Assembly (NCBI GenBank): GCA_014804285.1
Contig: JAAVAA010000029.1
Span: 66,085 to 74,708 of the forward strand
Length of the DNA: 8,624 nucleotides
Direction: 5' to 3'
Source of the DNA: Lachnospiraceae bacterium
GTDB taxonomy: Bacteria > Bacillota > Clostridia > Lachnospirales > Lachnospiraceae
Shown: one piece after another, positions 5,586 through 8,624 of the stretch
How the letters are laid out: each line of letters begins with the position of its first letter
Position numbering within the stretch: position 1 is the first letter of the stretch
Notes under the pieces: generated by a model
Databases searched by the model: none
Told to the model about the DNA's origin: nothing
The model's input: the letters and a program-made list of their open reading frames with translations, nothing else
Position numbers and translations under genes: made by a program

Positions 5586-6286
5586 AAATAGGTATCGTAG
5601 AAGATGAAGCAGTTTGGAGGGATAGGGTACAGGCTGCTGTTGAAAAATATTGCCGGGATAAAAATGTTTCTTCGCAAATCAGTTCATATAGCAATGGAAG
5701 AGAGCTTATGAACAGCACAGATGTAGATTTGCTGTTTCTGGATATTGAGCTTGCAGAAGGTGAAGACGGTTTTGAGATAGCTGAAAGATTAATGAGTTCC
5801 GAGAACCAATGTAAAATATGCTTTTTAACTTCCCATACGGAAATGGCCAGATTGGGTTATAGAGTGAATGCTTTCCGATACATCGACAAAAGGCATTTGG
5901 AGGAAATTGATGAAGCACTTGATTCTTTCCTAAAGACTAAGATTCAGGACCGGATGTTCTATTGCAATGATTCTTCTGGAATCCGCACAAAAATAAAGTT
6001 GAATGAACTCCTGCTTGTTGAGACAAATGGAAGAAAGCTAAGATATCTCATGCTGGATGGCAGTGAACATTTGTGTGAGGGGAGGATATCCGAAACTGCA
6101 CAAAGTTTATCCCAATTTGGCTTCTTTCAAATACAACGGTCATATATTGTCAATTTAAAATATATTGAAAAGGTAAACAGCCGCGAGGTTACACTTTGCA
6201 ATGGGTTAAAGGTAGCAATCGGAAGGGTTCATAGTAAGGAGTTTAAGAAAGCGTTCTTTAAATGGAGAATGTGGTTTGACAATTGA
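5582..6286 (+). CDS. AgrA-like LytTR-domain response regulator
   Basis: A 234-residue regulator with a receiver domain (1-~120) and a LytTR DNA-binding domain (~140-232). The acidic pocket is E7-D8-E9, the phosphorylation site is Asp54 in LLFLDIEL, the switch Thr/Ser is at 83-84 (FLTSH), and the conserved Lys is Lys103 after FRYID. The LytTR part carries IQRSYIVNLKYIEKV (about 180-194), a hallmark of this fold. It is cotranscribed and translationally coupled to the kinase (4-base overlap), making a complete two-component pair. LytTR proteins bind pairs of short direct repeats spaced about two helical turns apart, and such a pair begins 2 bases after this gene's stop. Its most likely target is therefore the lipoprotein gene that follows. 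Confidence 0.95.
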   Translation: MKIGIVEDEAVWRDRVQAAVEKYCRDKNVSSQISSYSNGRELMNSTDVDLLFLDIELAEGEDGFEIAERLMSSENQCKICFLTSHTEMARLGYRVNAFRYIDKRHLEEIDEALDSFLKTKIQDRMFYCNDSSGIRTKIKLNELLLVETNGRKLRYLMLDGSEHLCEGRISETAQSLSQFGFFQIQRSYIVNLKYIEKVNSREVTLCNGLKVAIGRVHSKEFKKAFFKWRMWFDN

Positions 6287-6287
6287 T

Positions 6288-6323
6288 TTGTGTTGTTTAT
6301 GCAAAAATTATGTTGTTTGTACA
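6288..6323 (+). promoter_or_regulatory. Direct-repeat pair, candidate LytTR regulator binding site
   Basis: TTGTGTTGTTTATGCA (6288-6303) and TTATGTTGTTTGTACA (6308-6323) agree at 13 of 16 positions and repeat with a 20-bp period, about two DNA turns. The shared core is TGTTGTTT. The downstream promoter looks weak: TATAAG (6354-6359) has only TTTTAT (6331-6336) at -35. A poor -35 just downstream of a direct repeat is the layout of LytTR-activated promoters. Assignment to the neighbouring regulator is inference, since the repeat does not match the published AgrA-type consensus closely. Confidence 0.5.
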
Positions 6324-6395
6324 GGCGGCATTTTATTATTTGTTTCACTGTGTTATAAGTAAAGAGTTCATTATATCATAGGAGGCTAGAAGAAG

Positions 6396-7172
6396 ATGAA
6401 AAAGAATTGGAAGTTTTTCATGTTGGCATGTGTTTGGCTGACAGCGCTGAATATTGCTGCTTGTGGGCAGGTAAAAGAAGATGAAATTGTTATTATAGAG
6501 GAAATTGATGCAGATCAGCAGGAAAACAGCGCACCAGCAGTTGAACACACAAATTCAGAAACAAAAGAAAATGAAATCATCATTGAGGAGAAATCTGATA
6601 TAAATCAGCAGGAAAGCAGCATGCAGGAGGCTGAAGATACGGGTTTAGAAGCAACAGCGGATGAACTGTTAGATTTATTTATCAATGGCTCAATAAATGC
6701 AGTTGACTCCACAGATTTGACATCGACGTTTAATATCGCCGATTTAAATATGGATTCTGAAGAAGGGGACGCATATTCTATCGGAGAGAAAATAGATCTT
6801 GACAATGATGGAGAAAACGAGCTAATTATTTGCGGCCCTTATGGCGGAATATACCTTGATGCGCGTGATAACAAGGTATATGAATTTGCTGTGGCAGACG
6901 GCACGGCTCTCATTCTTTCTTATACCTATTATAATGGAGCCGTATGGATTATGTATAGCAACAGGTCGAGTGCAGGATTTGAATTTTACCATTTGGAAAA
7001 ATTTGAAGGAGCTGACAACTTAGTTGCAGAAATGAATTTCGGCGAAGAATTTGATGTCAATAATGCAGAGGCTGGAATGAAATATACATTGAATGGAACT
7101 GAAATTTCTTATGATGAATATACAGAATTATGCAGCAAAATTTTTGCAGCCGAAGAAAACACCACCTCTTGA
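6396..7172 (+). CDS. Secreted lipoprotein with DxDxDG motif and internal tandem repeat; unknown function
   Basis: A 258-residue predicted lipoprotein. MKKNWKFFMLACVWLTALNIAAC is a lipoprotein signal ending in lipobox IAAC, with lipidated Cys23, so the mature protein is anchored outside the membrane. Residues 27-45 and 57-75 are copies exactly 30 residues apart with 11 of 19 identities (KEDEIVIIEE... and KENEIIIEEK..., both reaching QQE), forming an acidic, probably extended stalk. Residues ~85-258 look globular, with DLDNDGENEL at 134-143, an EF-hand-like or FG-GAP-like calcium-binding pattern followed by alternating beta-like segments. GGAGG (6381-6385) lies 10 bases upstream of the ATG. It directly follows the two-component pair and a candidate regulator site, so it may be the main target of that pair. 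I do not recognise a named family. Confidence 0.88.
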   Translation: MKKNWKFFMLACVWLTALNIAACGQVKEDEIVIIEEIDADQQENSAPAVEHTNSETKENEIIIEEKSDINQQESSMQEAEDTGLEATADELLDLFINGSINAVDSTDLTSTFNIADLNMDSEEGDAYSIGEKIDLDNDGENELIICGPYGGIYLDARDNKVYEFAVADGTALILSYTYYNGAVWIMYSNRSSAGFEFYHLEKFEGADNLVAEMNFGEEFDVNNAEAGMKYTLNGTEISYDEYTELCSKIFAAEENTTS

Positions 7173-7214
7173 TATAATTAATCTGTTTTGTATTAAGAGA
7201 AGGAGGATGATTGA

Positions 7215-7706
7215 ATGAATACAGAATTGCTGAATGAAATAAATGCCGCCTATTGCCGTCTGGAAACGAAAAAAGCAGAGATTGTCCATGCTCTTTGGCA
7301 CAAAATATTTGAACTGGAATCGGGTTGGTATAACGGACATTATCACAAGGATGAGGATGGGGAATGGAGCAGAGAATCCTATCCCATTCCTGTGATTAGC
7401 GTGAATGGTTTGTGTGACATTGAAATTCAGTTTGATAAAGTATCCGTTTCAACGAAAATGAAGCGGGATAAAGCTCTTGGTTATTCCTTTGAGAAGTTTG
7501 TCCAATATGAATTTGAGGCCTACGGAGTGGACGATTATCTTGCAGATTTCTATCACGAAGGGCAGACAGTGAATGAAATGAAAGAAGACATTCGAACCAG
7601 CGATGAGACAGATATAGGATTTTCTTTTGCTTTCCCGTTTGATATTGATGAAAAACAAATTTTTGAGTTTGCTAAATTACTGAGGCGGGAAGGTTTCTTT
7701 TTCTAA
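7215..7706 (+). CDS. Conserved-looking cytosolic protein of unknown function; C-terminus may be cut by a frameshift
   Basis: A 163-residue acidic, soluble protein with no signal peptide or membrane helix. The N-terminal ~35 residues are helical (LLNEINAAYCRLETKKAEIVH), followed by GWYNGHYHKDEDGEW, a beta-rich middle (YPIPVISVNGLCDIEIQFDKVSVSTK) and a C-terminal helix EKQIFEFAKLLRREG. I do not recognise the family. AGGAGG (7201-7206) lies 8 bases before the ATG, 42 bases after the lipoprotein gene, suggesting cotranscription. The product ends in FFF at a run of five T (7698-7702). The +1 frame continues with convincing protein sequence to 7791, so the natural protein may be about 28 residues longer. 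Confidence 0.8.
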   Translation: MNTELLNEINAAYCRLETKKAEIVHALWHKIFELESGWYNGHYHKDEDGEWSRESYPIPVISVNGLCDIEIQFDKVSVSTKMKRDKALGYSFEKFVQYEFEAYGVDDYLADFYHEGQTVNEMKEDIRTSDETDIGFSFAFPFDIDEKQIFEFAKLLRREGFFF

Positions 7707-7707
7707 T

Positions 7708-7791
7708 GGATTGGATTATTACTATTGGATATATTTTGATGAAAGCGGAATAGTTTATGAAGTTGAAGAAAGTCTTCATGTAGGAGGATAA
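7708..7791 (+). pseudogene. Out-of-frame C-terminal continuation of the preceding gene, or fragment of another gene
   Basis: This frame encodes GLDYYYWIYFDESGIVYEVE, then ESLHVGG and a stop (7789-7791): an aromatic beta-hairpin-like ending with good codon use and no start signal of its own. The frame is open from just after a TGA at 7681-7683. Loss of one T from the T5 run at 7698-7702 would fuse it to the preceding 163-residue protein (REGFF-SNGLDYYYW). The stop would then lie 10 bases before the next gene's ATG, normal operon spacing, with that gene's AGGAGG inside this tail. Frameshift mutation, sequencing error or programmed slippage are all possible. Confidence 0.5.
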
Positions 7792-7801
7792 TCAGTATCA
7801 C

Positions 7802-8329
7802 ATGAATGAATACATTATTCAGGGCATTGGGTTTTTGGGAGTAGCTCTTTTCATTATTTCGTACCAGATACGGTCTAATCGTGCGCTGTTTCTGTGTCAA
7901 TTGATGGGATGCATCGTTTTTTGTGTCCAGTTCTTTCTGATGGGTGCCTATACCGGCGCAATAAGCCTGATCATCAATATTGCAAGAAACTTGATTTTAC
8001 TAAAATCAAACGATTGGAAGTGGGCTAAGAGCCAAGTGACTTTAGCGGTAATTATTGCGTTATTACTGGTAATGACGATATACACATGGGCAGGGTGGAT
8101 CAGCGTTTTGCCCTTTGTATCTGTTGCGGTTACCAGCATTGGATATTGGACGCAAAATGCTCAAAAGATACGATTGTCACAACTATTTGGTTCTCCGTGT
8201 ACTCTTCTTTACGATATACTGGTGCACTCTTGGGGAGGAGCTGTCAACGAAGCGATTGCCATTCTTTCCATAATCATTTCAATCATTCGGTTTGGATGGG
8301 GAAATTTAGGAAAAGAAACGGGGATTTGA
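7802..8329 (+). CDS. ygjV: YgjV-family inner membrane protein
   Basis: A 175-residue polytopic membrane protein with about five or six helices (near 7-22, 28-50, 50-68, 78-97, 99-115, 150-165). Features resembling the YgjV (Imp-YgjV) family are the N-terminal pattern GFLGVALFIISYQIRSNRAL, the short polar loop RNLILLKS, and a closing GGAVNEAIAILSIIISIIRF. Members are about 170-185 residues long. The biochemical role is unknown. The ATG at 7802 is the first good start; the AGGAGG at 7782-7787 is 14 bases away, longer than ideal, so initiation may be modest. It appears to be the last gene of the lipoprotein-led group. Confidence 0.85.
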   Translation: MNEYIIQGIGFLGVALFIISYQIRSNRALFLCQLMGCIVFCVQFFLMGAYTGAISLIINIARNLILLKSNDWKWAKSQVTLAVIIALLLVMTIYTWAGWISVLPFVSVAVTSIGYWTQNAQKIRLSQLFGSPCTLLYDILVHSWGGAVNEAIAILSIIISIIRFGWGNLGKETGI

Positions 8330-8543
8330 CCCTTACGGAGATTGGCGGCGATACTACATTTTGAAACTGAGCCCGGTAACATGGAACTGTTGGCACAGAA
8401 GCACAGGTTTCTCTGCACCATAAAACAGGCATCAACAGAAAGAAAAAGAATATCCCGTGGAAGAGCAGGTGCTGAAAGACGCTGAATTCCACAGGATATT
8501 TTCATTTGAGGCTGTAAAAAATCTTGTGTCTATGGGGAAATAA
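8330..8543 (+). pseudogene. Possible broken gene remnant after ygjV (two frames)
   Basis: The frame of ygjV stays open after its stop from 8330 to 8479 (containing ATG 8381, MELLAQKHRFLCTIKQAST). The +1 frame is open from 8424 to the TAA at 8541-8543, encoding 39 residues including KEYPVEEQVLKDAEFHRIFSF and ending in LVSMGK. Removing one A from the A5 run at 8443-8447 joins the two into a single C-terminal polypeptide. There is no ribosome-binding site before 8381, so this looks like a decayed or truncated gene rather than an active one. I do not recognise the family. This near-300-base stretch holds no other gene I can support. Confidence 0.3.
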
Positions 8544-8624
8544 TCTTTTCTGATATGAATCAGATATGTAGAAATTTGCTGTCGAATAGCATCACTTTTA
8601 TGCTGTCGAATTTCTTTTCTGATA
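8544..8624. repeat. Short direct repeats at the right edge
   Basis: TCTTTTCTGATA occurs exactly at 8544-8555 and again as the last 12 bases (8613-8624). TGCTGTCGAAT occurs exactly at 8577-8587 and 8601-8611, a 24-bp period. The second copies of both are adjacent. This may be the start of a repeat-rich intergenic or promoter region cut by the window edge. Confidence 0.6.
8580..8610 (+). promoter_or_regulatory. Tandem Spo0A-box (0A box) candidates
   Basis: TGTCGAA, the consensus binding site of the sporulation master regulator Spo0A, occurs perfectly at 8580-8586 and 8604-8610 in the same orientation, 24 bp apart. Paired 0A boxes upstream of a gene are typical of Spo0A targets in bacilli and clostridia. 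The gene they would control lies beyond the window. The match is short, so function is inferred. Confidence 0.45.

Noticed and set aside
7173..7178. TATAAT just after the lipoprotein stop as a promoter for the next gene
   Set aside because: The position 17 bases upstream reads CCGAAG, with no -35 resemblance; cotranscription with the lipoprotein gene is simpler.
8209..8505. Minus-strand open frames over the end of ygjV and beyond
   Set aside because: They lack ribosome-binding sites, are Cys/Pro/Ser-rich in a shadow-like way, and overlap the ygjV coding region.
8577..8624. Start of a CRISPR array
   Set aside because: The repeats are only 11-12 bases with a 13-base interval, shorter than CRISPR repeats and spacers; Spo0A-type sites explain them better.

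Overview
The window looks like a piece of a Firmicutes chromosome, most likely from a gut Lachnospiraceae or another sporulating clostridium. This rests on a clostridial-type pyruvate,phosphate dikinase, strong AGGAGG ribosome-binding sites, AT-rich accessory DNA, and two perfect Spo0A-box matches at the right edge. Genus and species cannot be told from the sequence alone.

Left part (1-2180): the C-terminal three quarters of ppdK enters from the left edge. It is followed at once by a compact, GC-richer 139-base segment that folds on paper into a closed multi-hairpin structure, and then by a textbook intrinsic terminator.

Middle-left (2185-3930): a complete type II toxin-antitoxin pair of the DinJ/RelB-YafQ type sits behind a perfect-consensus promoter with operator-like repeats. 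The toxin carries Tyr where E. coli YafQ has catalytic His87. Next comes debris: an AraC-family DNA-binding fragment on the minus strand, a possible plus-strand C-terminal remnant and an orphan Shine-Dalgarno. On the minus strand follows a complete XRE-type regulator with two C-terminal membrane segments, with an inverted repeat over its own promoter.

Middle-right (3930-7800): a divergent stretch carries a hairpin leader and a 51-codon small ORF with a good ribosome-binding site. Then come an AgrC-like GHKL membrane histidine kinase and an AgrA-like LytTR response regulator, overlapping by 4 bases. No agrB or recognisable agrD lies in the window. Directly after the regulator gene is a 20-bp-period direct repeat that could be its binding site. 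It lies upstream of a lipoprotein gene with a DxDxDG motif and an internal tandem duplication, followed by an unrecognised cytosolic protein and a YgjV-family membrane protein. A reasonable inference is a sensor/regulator pair driving a small envelope-associated gene set. The signal and the function of that set are unknown.

Right edge (8330-8624): a possible broken gene remnant, then a repeat-rich segment with two TGTCGAA sites 24 bp apart, probably upstream of a gene outside the window. Two putative reading-frame breaks (near 7698-7702 and 8443-8447) both fall in five-base homopolymers, so sequencing error should be considered alongside gene decay.
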